Translations under genes and position numbers: made by a program
Notes under the pieces: model-generated
The model's database searches: none
The model's input: only the letters and a program-made list of their open reading frames with translations
What the model was told of the DNA's origin: nothing
Shown: positions 22,917 to 32,314 of the stretch, in pieces
Layout: every line of letters starts with the position of its first letter
Numbering within the stretch: position 1 is the first letter of the stretch
NCBI GenBank assembly: GCA_903872155.1
Contig: CAIQJP010000055.1
Coordinates: forward strand, 1 to 59,528
Length of the DNA: 59,528 nucleotides
Source: an uncultured Actinomycetes bacterium
Lineage (GTDB): Bacteria > Actinomycetota > Acidimicrobiia > Acidimicrobiales > Ilumatobacteraceae
Direction of reading: 5' to 3'

Positions 22917-24140
22917 ATGGCGATTCCACACGAGTTCACTGCAGAAGCAATTGCTCAAGCATCGGTTGATGCATTCCGGCCGTACAACGATTTCTTGCAA
23001 TCGGGCGAACCGTATGTCTCGATCTATTTGAACAATCAGTGGCTCACTCCGCCAAAAGATGACGCCGAACTTGAGTGGGGTAAGGGTTGGTATTACGACA
23101 CGACTGTTGCACGCAAACACGAATACTGGAAAGACATTGATCTTCCGCAACCAACCAAAGACATCACTGTGATGCGTCAAAATCTTTTTGAATGGGGCTA
23201 TTGCCTCATCGAAGATGGAATGTCGCAAGAACAGTGTGCTCGCTTACGTGCACGTATTGAAGAGCAAGCTGCTGCAGAGCGCGCGTTAGGTATTGCGTAT
23301 CTCGTGAAGTCGCAACAACATGTGTGGTCGCTCGTGAATAAAGGCGATGACTTCGTGAAGTGTCTTGAGCATCATCCAGACGGAGTGCAAGCCGGCCCAA
23401 TCATTGAGCGTTTATTGGACGAAACGCTCGGAATTGGCTGGAACCACTTCAGTTTCCTCTCCAATATTTCGTATCCGAATTGCCATCCGCAACCGATGCA
23501 TCAAGATCAAACCTTCATCGCGCCATACAATCCGCGCGAGGCTCCGGTGTTAGTGAACACGATGTATGTATTGCAAGACGTCAATGAAGTGAATGGTGGA
23601 ACTCTTTTCATTCCGGGTTCGCACAAACCAAATGGCACCGGTGGCCCATATGCGTTGTATGGCCCGATGCCCAAGCCGATCAACCTTGAAGCAAAAGCCG
23701 GAACGATTCTGATGTTTGATGGGCGCTTGTTACACGGTGGTGCAGTGAATCATTCGGACAAGTTTCGCTACGTCATCACGAACTCGTGTGTGAAGAGCTT
23801 TATTCGTCAACAAGAAAACTTTTTACTGACCATGAGTCCAGAGGTTCTCGCGAAAGCGAGTGACAAGTTGTTGTGGCGACTCGGTTTTCAATCATCAATT
23901 ACCGCAAACTTGGTCGAAGGTTATGGCTACCAAGGCTCGGGGAAAATGGGCGATTCAAACGGTTCAGTTGCTCATGTCAGGCGCGAAATGGATCAAGGCG
24001 AGTACCGCCATGTGGGGGCACTTTCGCCAGATGATGTGACAAAGATTTCGTCCGATGAATTCGCTTTAGCCCGAATTCAGAAGGCAAATGAGTCGTTTCG
24101 GACTCCCGAACTTCTCGAGAAAATGCGACTCCTGAGTTAA
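22917..24140 (+). CDS. phytanoyl-CoA dioxygenase (PhyH) family protein
   Basis: 407 residues. The Fe(II)/2-oxoglutarate fold shows the H-x-D pair in PMHQDQTFIAPY, the VLQDVNEVNGGTLFIPGSH strand typical of PhyH, and the distal His in DGRLLHGGAVNHS. The substrate is unknown; PhyH relatives hydroxylate acyl-CoAs, ectoine, halogenated or phosphonate compounds. It has about 80 extra N-terminal residues before the fold. Its TAA overlaps the TAA of the convergent gene (24137-24140, TTAA). Confidence 0.88.
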   Translation: MAIPHEFTAEAIAQASVDAFRPYNDFLQSGEPYVSIYLNNQWLTPPKDDAELEWGKGWYYDTTVARKHEYWKDIDLPQPTKDITVMRQNLFEWGYCLIEDGMSQEQCARLRARIEEQAAAERALGIAYLVKSQQHVWSLVNKGDDFVKCLEHHPDGVQAGPIIERLLDETLGIGWNHFSFLSNISYPNCHPQPMHQDQTFIAPYNPREAPVLVNTMYVLQDVNEVNGGTLFIPGSHKPNGTGGPYALYGPMPKPINLEAKAGTILMFDGRLLHGGAVNHSDKFRYVITNSCVKSFIRQQENFLLTMSPEVLAKASDKLLWRLGFQSSITANLVEGYGYQGSGKMGDSNGSVAHVRREMDQGEYRHVGALSPDDVTKISSDEFALARIQKANESFRTPELLEKMRLLS

Positions 24141-24559
24141 AAACCGAACTCGTGGAAGTGGTCAAACCAGGCGCGAGCCGAGGCCAAGATCTCTGGTTCG
24201 GTCAGTCGAGGTAGGTCACTATCGATCGCACCCACAACCAATTTGGCAGTAGTTGGAAACTTGCGCTCCCAATGCTGAATCATTTTGACCATGTGATTGG
24301 CTTTGCCTTTTCCATGCCCGATCACCAATATTTCTTGGCATCCAGCAACCGCGTGTGCGACTGATTCAAAGATTTCAACGTCATCTTTGCTCGGTCCTTT
24401 TTCAATGTTGTTCTGACCCTTGCGGGTGTGCAGATGTCGTTCATGATGTTCGGGAACATGAATTCGTTCGGGTCGCGAATCGCGGTCAAGACCCGAATTC
24501 CATACTCGTGCCTCATCGTGGGTAATCGCCACAACGACAAATGATGAATGACCAGTCAC
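24137..24559 (-). CDS. bacterial eRF1-like (baeRF/'translational machinery') domain protein
   Basis: 140 residues, a single alpha/beta domain. The N-terminus SSFVVVAITHDEARVWN matches the 'IDHxEARVF' opening of this family; the centre has HVPEHHERHLHTRKGQN, and the C-terminus ILVIGHGKGKANHMVKMIQ then ASARAWF. The family resembles the central domain of eukaryotic release factor eRF1 and is thought to act on ribosomes, perhaps in rescue or hibernation under stress. It is a lone gene; its upstream region holds a DosR-like palindrome (24637-24650). Confidence 0.72.
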   Translation of the reverse strand: MTGHSSFVVVAITHDEARVWNSGLDRDSRPERIHVPEHHERHLHTRKGQNNIEKGPSKDDVEIFESVAHAVAGCQEILVIGHGKGKANHMVKMIQHWERKFPTTAKLVVGAIDSDLPRLTEPEILASARAWFDHFHEFGF

Positions 24560-24636
24560 AAAGACCTCCTGATTGACGTACTTTCAGCGTAAGAAGGCAT
24601 CTGTGGTTTGTGAGGGGGAGTTCTGCCTCGCCCAGT

Positions 24637-24650
24637 GGGACTGAAGTCCT
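24637..24650. promoter_or_regulatory. DosR/DevR-box-like palindrome
   Basis: GGGACTGAAGTCCT has perfect GGACT/AGTCC half-sites around two bases. It fits the mycobacterial DosR core GGGACTWWAGTCCC with differences at the centre and last base. It lies 78 bp upstream of the eRF1-like gene and 57 bp upstream of the ABC-F operon, so it could serve either. Function inferred. Confidence 0.35.
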
Positions 24651-24706
24651 CAGTAGTTATGTCTCTTCCTGAATTCGGCGGGGAAGTGCTCGTAGCCTGA
24701 GCAGTC

Positions 24707-26530
24707 GTGATTGTGATTGATGCCCAAGGACTCAAAGCCTCGCGACCTAACCGTCCGTTGTTTGCTGATGTCTCGATCACCTTGAGCGATGGGGATCGTG
24801 TTGGTGTCGTCGGCCTGAATGGATGTGGCAAGAGCACGTTGCTGCGCATCATCAGTGGCGAACAAGAACCAGAAGATGGAGTCGTTCGACGTGGCCGAAA
24901 CGCTCGAGTCGGAGTGTTAAGCCAAGCGCCGGTGCTTCCGAAGGGAACAGTTCGTGAAGCCGTTGGTGGCACGTGGCAAGGCGAAGCCATGCTCGACCGG
25001 CTGGGAATGAGTGGTTTGATCGACAGTCAAACCGATCAGCTGTCGGGTGGTCAGAAAAAACGTGTCGCACTTGCGGGTCTATTAATTGGTGAGTGGGAAG
25101 CGCTCATCTTGGACGAACCCACCAACCATCTCGATCTTGATGCCATTGCATATCTTGAAGAGTGGCTGGCTAATTACAACGGCGGCTTGTTGCTCGTCAC
25201 GCACGACCGCCATGTGCTCGACCGCGTCACGACCAAAGTTCTTGAGATCGACCGGGGCAAGGCGTATCTGCATGTTCCGACGGGTTGGAGCGAAGGCTCT
25301 GGTTACGCCGCGTATCTGTCGGGTCGCAGCGAACGCGAAGAACAAGCGGCAACCGCCGAACAAGTACGCAAGAATCTGGCGAAAACCGAACTTGCGTGGT
25401 TGCGACGTGGCGCACCGGCACGAACTACTAAAGCCAAATCTCGAGTTGCCTCGGCAACCGCATTAGTGAATACCAAGGCTGAAGCACCAGCGCGTCAGGG
25501 CGAACTTGGGTTGACGAAAGATCTTGGTTCGAAACGCCTTGGTTCAAAAGGTGTCGAATTGCACGGAGTCGGATTTAGTTGGCCGAACGGAAAACGAGTT
25601 CTGTCGCCATTCGATCACATGCTCGAACCTGGCGATCGACTCGGAATCGTTGGACCAAATGGCGCCGGAAAAAGCACATTGCTCGATCTGATATCTGAAC
25701 GACTCACGCCAACCGAAGGCAAGATTGATATTGGTCGCACGGTCAAGATTGGTTATTACGACCAGTTAGGTCGTGACTTAGATGTCACCAAACGAGTTCG
25801 TGATGCAGTTGCGGGCGATAAGGGTGCGCCGTCGTTAGAAGACATCAACTTGATGAAGCGCTTTTGGTTTGACGGTGATTCGCAATTCGCCGAAATTTCG
25901 ACGTTGTCAGGTGGAGAGCGACGCCGTTTGCAATTGTTGCTCACATTGATTGAGCAACCCAATGTGTTGTTGCTCGACGAACCCACCAACGATCTTGATC
26001 TTGATACGTTGCGCGCCCTCGAAGATTTTCTTGATGATTGGCCCGGGATAGTTTTGGTTGTCAGTCACGACCGGGCATTTTTAGATCGCACTGTCGACGA
26101 AGTTTTTGCACTCGACGGTCAAGGTGGGGCATCGTTGGTCCGCGGTGGAGTTGCGGGATGGTTGAAACAACGTCTTGAACGCGGCACGAAGCCAACCCAA
26201 AATACGAAGTCGGTGAGCTCAGCCAAGATTGACACGCCGGTCAAGGCCGTTGTCGATATGCCCGCTTCTAAATCGGGTTCGCTCAAGAGTGCGAGCACGT
26301 TGAAGCGACTCGTGGCGCAGGCTGAAAAGGCTTTGGCTCAAGCCACGACCGAGCGCGACACCATCAGCGCGCAATTAATCGCCGAGGCGTCTAGTGCGTC
26401 TAGTAACCACGAAACGTTGGCGAAACTGAGTGAACAACTTGCCCATGCGCAAACCAAAGTTGATACTGCTGAAGAATCTTGGCTGAATTTTGCTGCCGAG
26501 GCTGAGAGTCGTGGTATTGATATGTCATGA
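24707..26530 (+). CDS. ABC-F family ATPase (ribosome-associated)
   Basis: 607 residues from GTG 24707; a GTG at 24713 is possible. Two ATP-binding cassettes lie on one chain without membrane segments. The first has Walker A GLNGCGKST (about 36-44), signature LSGGQKKR and Walker B ILDEPTNHLD; the second has GPNGAGKST, LSGGERRR and LLDEPTNDLD. A linker with paired Arg/Lys joins them, and an alpha-helical coiled-coil C-terminus follows. ABC-F proteins act at the ribosomal E site in translation control or antibiotic protection; this one is Uup-like because of the C-terminal coiled coil. Its stop overlaps the next ATG, making it the first gene of a four-gene operon. Confidence 0.93.
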   Translation: MIVIDAQGLKASRPNRPLFADVSITLSDGDRVGVVGLNGCGKSTLLRIISGEQEPEDGVVRRGRNARVGVLSQAPVLPKGTVREAVGGTWQGEAMLDRLGMSGLIDSQTDQLSGGQKKRVALAGLLIGEWEALILDEPTNHLDLDAIAYLEEWLANYNGGLLLVTHDRHVLDRVTTKVLEIDRGKAYLHVPTGWSEGSGYAAYLSGRSEREEQAATAEQVRKNLAKTELAWLRRGAPARTTKAKSRVASATALVNTKAEAPARQGELGLTKDLGSKRLGSKGVELHGVGFSWPNGKRVLSPFDHMLEPGDRLGIVGPNGAGKSTLLDLISERLTPTEGKIDIGRTVKIGYYDQLGRDLDVTKRVRDAVAGDKGAPSLEDINLMKRFWFDGDSQFAEISTLSGGERRRLQLLLTLIEQPNVLLLDEPTNDLDLDTLRALEDFLDDWPGIVLVVSHDRAFLDRTVDEVFALDGQGGASLVRGGVAGWLKQRLERGTKPTQNTKSVSSAKIDTPVKAVVDMPASKSGSLKSASTLKRLVAQAEKALAQATTERDTISAQLIAEASSASSNHETLAKLSEQLAHAQTKVDTAEESWLNFAAEAESRGIDMS

Positions 26531-26976
26531 CTGTTGTTTCGCCTCTCGGATATCGATTCCCTGGCGGTACGTACACGATTGCTCATTGGGAAAATTGGTT
26601 ACTCACCGATTGCACCACCGCAGAACCCCTGCCCGATGATCTTGCACATCCGGTCGCGCTTTTTCATGTGCCAATTCTTGGTGCGGGCACAAGTATTACG
26701 ACGTTGTTCGAAGTATGTGGTGCAGAAGGTCCAGGTTCGGTTGGTCTCGATGGTTACGACTGGGAATACATGCGACCGCTTCGAATCGGGGTTGAGTATC
26801 GCATGGAAGGCGGCATCGTTCGCTGGGAACAACTTGTTGACGAACGTGGCAATCCGTACGACTCAATGAGTTTCTCGATTGAAATGTTTGATGCCGAAGG
26901 TTTGGCGGCCCGCATTACAAACACTTGGCGCTTTCGTCGACGCAAGATCGAAGACGTCACTGGGGAAACTTCATGA
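26527..26976 (+). CDS. hot-dog fold (MaoC/FAS1-like dehydratase) subunit A
   Basis: 149 residues, beta-rich, with GSVGLDGYDWEYMRPLRIG resembling the strand-helix region of the N-terminal, non-catalytic half of double hot-dog hydratases (HadA/FAS1-like). It overlaps the ABC-F gene by 4 bases and the next MaoC-like gene by 4 bases, so the two hot-dog proteins are probably made together and form a heteromer that hydrates or dehydrates an acyl-CoA. Assignment relies largely on the partner gene. Confidence 0.62.
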   Translation: MTVVSPLGYRFPGGTYTIAHWENWLLTDCTTAEPLPDDLAHPVALFHVPILGAGTSITTLFEVCGAEGPGSVGLDGYDWEYMRPLRIGVEYRMEGGIVRWEQLVDERGNPYDSMSFSIEMFDAEGLAARITNTWRFRRRKIEDVTGETS

Positions 26977-27365
26977 AGGTCGGAGATCAGCTTCCCGAAT
27001 TCGCGGTGCCGTCAGTCGATCCGGCACGCATGAAAACGATGGCCGCAGTTTTGCGCGATCCCTATCGTGTGCACTGGGATCGCGAAGCCACCCGCGAGAT
27101 GGGTCTTGAAGGTCGCGTGATCAATCAAGGTCCGCTCAATCTGAGCTACATCGTCAATATGTTGCATTCATTTAGTGGGCCAACATCGGTGCGGCGTCTC
27201 ACGGTTTCGTTTGGTCGACCGGTATTTGACACCGATTCAGTTGTTGCTGGCGGCGAAATATCGGCGATTGATGGCGATCGAGCTACTTGTGCAGTGTGGT
27301 TGAAACGTGGCGACGAGATCGTTGTCTCGGGTGCTGCCGTGATTGACATCGCACATCTTCACTAA
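26973..27365 (+). CDS. MaoC-like dehydratase subunit B
   Basis: 130 residues from ATG 26973 inside the ATGA overlap with subunit A. Family features are KVGDQLPEF, then YRVHWDREATREMGLEGRVINQGPL, the hot-dog central helix region with the Asp/His pattern expected of R-hydratases, shifted to D-R-E. The C-terminal strands VRRLTVSFGRPVF and WLKRGDEIVVSGAAV are typical. It is likely a heteromeric (R)-specific enoyl-CoA hydratase with the preceding gene. It is followed 9 bp later by a CoA-transferase, suggesting a small acyl-CoA pathway. Confidence 0.75.
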   Translation: MKVGDQLPEFAVPSVDPARMKTMAAVLRDPYRVHWDREATREMGLEGRVINQGPLNLSYIVNMLHSFSGPTSVRRLTVSFGRPVFDTDSVVAGGEISAIDGDRATCAVWLKRGDEIVVSGAAVIDIAHLH

Positions 27366-27374
27366 GGTTCAGTG

Positions 27375-28691
27375 ATGAGCACACTTCCCGCGACATTCGT
27401 TCCGATGGAAGCTGCTGTTGCGGCTATTCGGCCCGTAGACACTTTGGCGATACCGCTGGGGCCAGGTGCGCCTGGTGGCTTCTTGCATTCGTTGGGTAAT
27501 GACACGCCTGCTGATCGCTTCAGTGATTTGAAGGTGTTCGGAGCCTTGTTGCCCGATCTATACGCAATCTTTGCGCGGCCATCGGTTCATTTGAAATCGG
27601 GTTTCTTTGGGCCGGCCGAACGTTACTTGCGCGACACCGGAGCCGATGTCGATTTTGTGCCAGCCGACTTTCGCCGCTTTGAACCGACGCTTGCTCATTT
27701 GAAACCACGAGTGCTCGCAATCGCTGGAGCAATGCCCGTTGATGGACGAGTGTCGTTGTCGTTGCATGCCGGTGCATTCACGACCGAAATCGCCAATGTG
27801 ATTGCTGACCCAAACCGCGTGTTGATTGTTGAATGCAGCCCCAATTTTCCGCGCACTTTTGGCGCGGGCGATTACCAGCATTCAATTGCGCTTGAAGATA
27901 TTGATTTTTTGGTGCAGTCCGATCGAGTCGCACTCAACTTGGCTGATGTTGTTGCGAGCGAAATCGAAAGTCGTATTGCTGAAATCGCCGTGTCGTACAT
28001 TCACGACGGTTGCACATTGCAGACTGGCATCGGTGGAATACCGACACAGGTCGCAACGCGGCTTGCCGCTGGAAACGGTGGTGACTACGGAATCCACAGC
28101 GAAATGTTTACGACAGGTTTGATGCGGCTACATCAGTCGGGCAAGGTGACAAATCGCAAAGGTACTGAGTTCGATGGTTATTCGGTCACAACATTTGCGG
28201 CTGGCGAACCCGAGTTGTATTCATGGCTGCACGAAAATCGCGACGTTCGATTTCTTCCGGTCAATGTTGTGAACTCTCCCGAAGTGATTGCGCGAAACAA
28301 AAACATGGTGTCAATCAACGGTGCAATGGGGGTCGACCTCTCGGGGCAAGTCATTGCCGATTCGGTGAATGGCAAACAGTTTTCGGGTATTGGTGGTCAT
28401 GAAGACTTTGTATCTGGTCCCGGTCTGTCGACGAATGGTCGCAGCTTGATTTGTTTGCCGTCGACGTCGGTCGTGAATGGCGTGACAATCTCGCGCATCA
28501 TGGGGCGGTTGCCCGAGGGAAGCGTTGTCACCACGCCGCGTCATCAAGTTGATGTGATCATCACCGAATATGGAGCAGCCGAAATCGCCGGCCTGTCTAT
28601 TGCCGAACGCTCACACGCATTGGCGCAGATCAGCCATCCTGATTTTCGTGAGCAATTGTTGTCAACGGCCGATGTGTGGCCGAGCGACTAA
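27375..28691 (+). CDS. acetyl-CoA hydrolase/CoA-transferase family protein (Cat1/4-hydroxybutyrate CoA-transferase type)
   Basis: 438 residues from ATG 27375; a GTG directly before it is an alternative. The glycine-rich GIGGIPTQV and the catalytic Glu in YGIHSEMFTTGL are present, followed by NMVSINGAMGVDLSGQV and the GIGGHEDFVSGP loop of this family. These enzymes move CoA between carboxylates through a glutamyl-CoA intermediate. The substrates are unknown. Position at the end of the ABC-F/dehydratase operon suggests it activates the acid whose CoA ester the hot-dog pair hydrates. Confidence 0.88.
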   Translation: MSTLPATFVPMEAAVAAIRPVDTLAIPLGPGAPGGFLHSLGNDTPADRFSDLKVFGALLPDLYAIFARPSVHLKSGFFGPAERYLRDTGADVDFVPADFRRFEPTLAHLKPRVLAIAGAMPVDGRVSLSLHAGAFTTEIANVIADPNRVLIVECSPNFPRTFGAGDYQHSIALEDIDFLVQSDRVALNLADVVASEIESRIAEIAVSYIHDGCTLQTGIGGIPTQVATRLAAGNGGDYGIHSEMFTTGLMRLHQSGKVTNRKGTEFDGYSVTTFAAGEPELYSWLHENRDVRFLPVNVVNSPEVIARNKNMVSINGAMGVDLSGQVIADSVNGKQFSGIGGHEDFVSGPGLSTNGRSLICLPSTSVVNGVTISRIMGRLPEGSVVTTPRHQVDVIITEYGAAEIAGLSIAERSHALAQISHPDFREQLLSTADVWPSD

Positions 28692-28694
28692 GAA

Positions 28695-30173
28695 TTACGG
28701 GTTGTAACGGCTAGGTGGAATCGTGATACCAGGCCCGCCTTCGGGTCCGAGCCACAGCGAACCATTGATTCCGCCATTGCCGTAATACAAACCACACCCA
28801 GGAACACCGTCATCATTCCAGTCGCACCACGTGGCGTTGTAAGCCCAAGTGCCAGGTGACCCCGGAGGAAGGGTTGTCGCTGAGGGTGCCTGTGAAGTTG
28901 AAGTTGTGGTTGCTGGTGCCAGCGTTGAGGCAACGGCTTGAACAGGGACAGTTGGTGCAGTGGCAACTGTTGTTGGCGCAACGCTTGTCGTTGCAACATT
29001 CGTCGTTGCAACATTCGTTGTGGCCGGGGGTCGAGACGTGGTTGTTGATTCTGCGACCAACGTCGTTGTCTCGGCGATCGACGTGGGCAATTCGGACACA
29101 CAATTAATGTTGAAGGTAAACGGGACGGTGGCAATTCCGCCTTGTAACTCTCCTTGATCAACAATTGCCGAGTCGTCAAAATCGGGGTTCAGCGGGAATG
29201 CAGAAGTGAATAGCAACATTCTCATCGTGGCTTCCGAAGGTTGATCGGCCTCGGCGTATGTTCGTGGCGGAAAGAGATATAACTGAAAGACCGACACGGA
29301 GACTGAAGCACTTCCGATATCAGTGCATTCAAACGTCATTGGAAAAAGTTGATAAGGATACAAAGTCGGTTTCCGATTGCACTTTGCAATATTTGATTCT
29401 TGCTTTGCCGTAATTGGGCCGGTGATTGATTTGATGACTGTCGACCCGCATTCAGTGGCCAAATAGTTATTACCGATATTGAATTGATCCGAATCTACTT
29501 TTCTTCCACCCACTGATTTGATAGTGGCGACGGTTGGAGTGTTGACCACCAGGCTGAGTTCAGTGTCGGCGCTGAAGTTGTAATAGAGATCGAACGTAGG
29601 ATTTTCTGGTCTGTAGATGGTGACGGTCCACGTGCTGAAATGGTCGATGGGCAGGGTGTAATGAGCGGTCGTGGCTGACGTTTGCTCTACTTGTAACGCA
29701 AGTACCGAGTTGGTTGAGGTTGATCCCGAGTCGGCGATCGGTGCACCGTTACCTGAAAGCGCGTTGAGCGAGTACGAATTTTTTGCGTCCCATGGTCCGT
29801 CCCATTGCAACAACACTGGTTCTTTGAACTTGGTGCCATCTGGCTCAAGTTTGAAACTGACACCAGACACTCCATCGGCTTTGCTATCAAGCGAAAAAAC
29901 CTTGGCAGTGATGTCTTGGCTGTTGAGTCCAGTAGGTAGAGCCGAATCAGGGATGACGATATTGGTCTCAATATTTCCCTGTGAAACCAGCACGGTGCTA
30001 TCGGCATCGCGTGATTGAGTTGCGACGACCGCATCAACGTCGTCAATCGTTGCAGTGATAGTGGGAACAGGAGTTGATGTCGAGTCACTTCCGCAGGCGG
30101 CAACAAAAAGAGCCGCAATGAAACCTGCTGCAACGCAGAATGTGATTTTTGAAGTCTTGGAATAATCCGCCAT
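28695..30173 (-). CDS. secreted lipoprotein of unknown function
   Basis: 492 residues. The signal peptide ends in a lipobox FVAAC followed by GSDSTSTP, so it is lipid-anchored outside the cell. The N-terminal ~150 residues form a beta-rich domain (NIETNIVIPDSALPTG, then VLLQWDGPW and LPIDHFSTW) resembling ZU5-like or Ig-like modules of adhesins. A Thr/Ala-rich linker (about 29,070 to 28,870) precedes a Gly/Trp-rich C-terminal segment (WCDWNDDGVPGCGLYYG). It stands alone, convergent with the CoA-transferase (3 bp) and divergent from the ThDP enzyme. Confidence 0.7.
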   Translation of the reverse strand: MADYSKTSKITFCVAAGFIAALFVAACGSDSTSTPVPTITATIDDVDAVVATQSRDADSTVLVSQGNIETNIVIPDSALPTGLNSQDITAKVFSLDSKADGVSGVSFKLEPDGTKFKEPVLLQWDGPWDAKNSYSLNALSGNGAPIADSGSTSTNSVLALQVEQTSATTAHYTLPIDHFSTWTVTIYRPENPTFDLYYNFSADTELSLVVNTPTVATIKSVGGRKVDSDQFNIGNNYLATECGSTVIKSITGPITAKQESNIAKCNRKPTLYPYQLFPMTFECTDIGSASVSVSVFQLYLFPPRTYAEADQPSEATMRMLLFTSAFPLNPDFDDSAIVDQGELQGGIATVPFTFNINCVSELPTSIAETTTLVAESTTTSRPPATTNVATTNVATTSVAPTTVATAPTVPVQAVASTLAPATTTSTSQAPSATTLPPGSPGTWAYNATWCDWNDDGVPGCGLYYGNGGINGSLWLGPEGGPGITIPPSRYNP

Positions 30174-30261
30174 AGTTCAAATCTAACGGCTCTATAAGAA
30201 TTTTCAGGGTTTGTGTCAAGTTCTCTGTTCTTTGCGAAGTGCGGCATGGAACAATACACAT

Positions 30262-31830
30262 ATGAATGGTGCTGAAAGCCTGCTGAGGTCGCTTGTTAAC
30301 TCTGGGGTCGACACGTGTTTTGCCAATCCCGGAACGTCTGAAATGCATTTCGTGGCAGCACTTGATCGTGTCGATGGCATGCGCGCGGTACTTGGCCTAT
30401 TCGAAGGTGTCGTGACAGGCATGGCCGATGGCTATGCGCGCATGGCTGAAAAGCCTCCCGTCACTTTGTTGCATCTTGGACCGGGCCTAGCCAATGGTCT
30501 CGCTAATTTGCACAATGCTCGTCGAGCGTCATCACCCATCGTCAACGTGGTTGGCGATCACGCCACCTATCACGCACAATTTGACGCTCCATTGGCAAGC
30601 GACATTGTCGGGTTTGCGCGTCCAGTGTCGGCGTGGGTGCATTCGTCAACAAGTGCTTTAACCGTCGGTGCCGATGCGGCGCGAGCTGTGCAAGTGGCAC
30701 GTCAAGCGCCTGGTCAAATCGCCACACTGATTCTTCCAGCCGACGTGGCATGGCTTGAAGCCAATGCATCGGCCGAGGCACTTCCGGTCGTTAAGGCATC
30801 GCAAGTTGCTGAATCCACAATTAGTGACATTGCCCAAACATTCCGAACTGCGCAATCAACTGGTGCTCGCGTGGCGATCTTGATGCGCGGTGCACCGCTG
30901 CGCGGAGAAGGTTTGACAGCAGCAGGCAAGATCGCGGCAGCCACTGGCGCACGATTGTTGTGCGACACCTTTGCTCCGCGTCTTGAACGAGGCGCGCATC
31001 GAGTTGTCGTTGAGCGATTGCCGTATTTTGCCGAGCAACTTGTTGATTCTTTGGCCAATGTTGATCATTTGATTTTGGTTGGGGCAAAACCACCGGTGTC
31101 TTTCTTTGCCTACCCAGGAAAGGAATCGTGGTGCACTGCACCACATACCAGGATTCAATATCTTTCTCACGCTCACGAAGACGGAGTTGGCGCGCTACAG
31201 GCATTAGTTGATGCTCTTGGTGCACAGAAAACATCAATAACTGTTGCTGATTTGCAACTACCCGATGAACCGACTGGTCGCGTTGATCAATACAGCATCG
31301 GAAAAATTGTCGCTCGTTATTTACCTGAAAATGCAATCGTCTCCGACGAATCGGCGACGAATGGACTAGGCCCGGCTTTGGCACTGGCAACGGCACAACC
31401 TCATGATGTTTTGTCACTCACTGGTGGCTCAATTGGTCAAGGCCTTCCCGTTGCTGGTGGTGCAGCCGTGGCGTGTCCTGATCGCAAAGTGGTCTGCCTA
31501 CATGGTGACGGCGGTGCGATGTACACCGTGCAATCGTTGTGGACACAGGCTCGTGAAAACCTTGATGTCACGACAGTGATTTTTAGTAATCGGGCTTACG
31601 CGATTTTGCAAGTGGAACTCAGTCGAACCGGTGCCAAGGCATTAATGGCTGAAGGCGACACCAAAGCTTTATCGATGTTTGATCTATCAAACCCCGATAT
31701 TGATTGGGTGAAGATGGCCGAAGCAATGGGCGTTGAAGCAGTACGAGTGAGCACGCTTGAAGATTTCAGTTCGGCGTTTCAGTCGGCCATGACACAACAT
31801 GGTCCGCGTTTGATTGAAGTATTGCTGTAA
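30262..31830 (+). CDS. thiamine-diphosphate-dependent enzyme, acetolactate synthase large-subunit-like
   Basis: 522 residues from ATG 30262; the frame is open 17 codons upstream, but MNGAESLLRSLVNSGV is the normal family start. The catalytic Glu is in GLFEGVVTGMADGYARM. The ThDP motif runs from HGDGGAMYTV to IFSNRAY (GDG then N about 26 residues later). It resembles the benzoylformate decarboxylase/acetolactate synthase-like group. No regulatory small subunit is adjacent, so a 2-oxo-acid decarboxylase or lyase role is more likely than branched-chain amino acid synthesis. The substrate is unknown. Confidence 0.88.
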   Translation: MNGAESLLRSLVNSGVDTCFANPGTSEMHFVAALDRVDGMRAVLGLFEGVVTGMADGYARMAEKPPVTLLHLGPGLANGLANLHNARRASSPIVNVVGDHATYHAQFDAPLASDIVGFARPVSAWVHSSTSALTVGADAARAVQVARQAPGQIATLILPADVAWLEANASAEALPVVKASQVAESTISDIAQTFRTAQSTGARVAILMRGAPLRGEGLTAAGKIAAATGARLLCDTFAPRLERGAHRVVVERLPYFAEQLVDSLANVDHLILVGAKPPVSFFAYPGKESWCTAPHTRIQYLSHAHEDGVGALQALVDALGAQKTSITVADLQLPDEPTGRVDQYSIGKIVARYLPENAIVSDESATNGLGPALALATAQPHDVLSLTGGSIGQGLPVAGGAAVACPDRKVVCLHGDGGAMYTVQSLWTQARENLDVTTVIFSNRAYAILQVELSRTGAKALMAEGDTKALSMFDLSNPDIDWVKMAEAMGVEAVRVSTLEDFSSAFQSAMTQHGPRLIEVLL

Positions 31831-31834
31831 TCGA

Positions 31835-32314
31835 TTAGTTGCGAGTCAAGGTCACGAGGGGAATCACTCGTTGTGCTTGATCGGCAGTCACTTGGTATTC
31901 GTCGTATGAGGGCCAAATTGCGGTCATGATCTTCCACAGGCGTGAACGGGTTTCGGCTTCTGACTCGTGATCAACGATTTGTGCAGTTGCCCAATATTTG
32001 TCGGAGCCAACTTGAACCCACACTTGCGGGTTCTGCACCAAGTTTTCGAGCCACAGCGGGTGTTTGGCCGCGCCACCGTTCGATGCAATCAACAACACCT
32101 GGTCGCCAACTTTTCCGTAAATCAATGCACTGCGATTCCATGCGCCAGTTTTGCGACCCTGAGTTGTCAGCAACATGCAGGGAACGCCTTTCCAATCGTG
32201 TCCTTCGGCCCCATCGGTCGCGACATACGAATCAATGTGCTTGCGCACCCACTCGGTGGGGCTATCAAGAATTGGCTTGGGGGGAGTGGAGTTCTGGGCG
32301 ATGACGTTGCTCAT
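31835..32314 (-). CDS. deazaflavin (F420)-dependent nitroreductase family protein
   Basis: 159 residues from MSNVIAQNS at 32314; a longer frame to 32362 would overlap the divergent gene. Family landmarks are MLLTTQGRKTGAWNRSALIYGKVGDQVLL then ASNGGAAKHPLWLENLVQNPQVWVQ. This is the split-barrel fold of Mycobacterium tuberculosis Ddn, which reduces quinones or nitroaromatics with reduced F420. It implies the organism makes F420. It is convergent with the ThDP enzyme. Confidence 0.9.
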   Translation of the reverse strand: MSNVIAQNSTPPKPILDSPTEWVRKHIDSYVATDGAEGHDWKGVPCMLLTTQGRKTGAWNRSALIYGKVGDQVLLIASNGGAAKHPLWLENLVQNPQVWVQVGSDKYWATAQIVDHESEAETRSRLWKIMTAIWPSYDEYQVTADQAQRVIPLVTLTRN

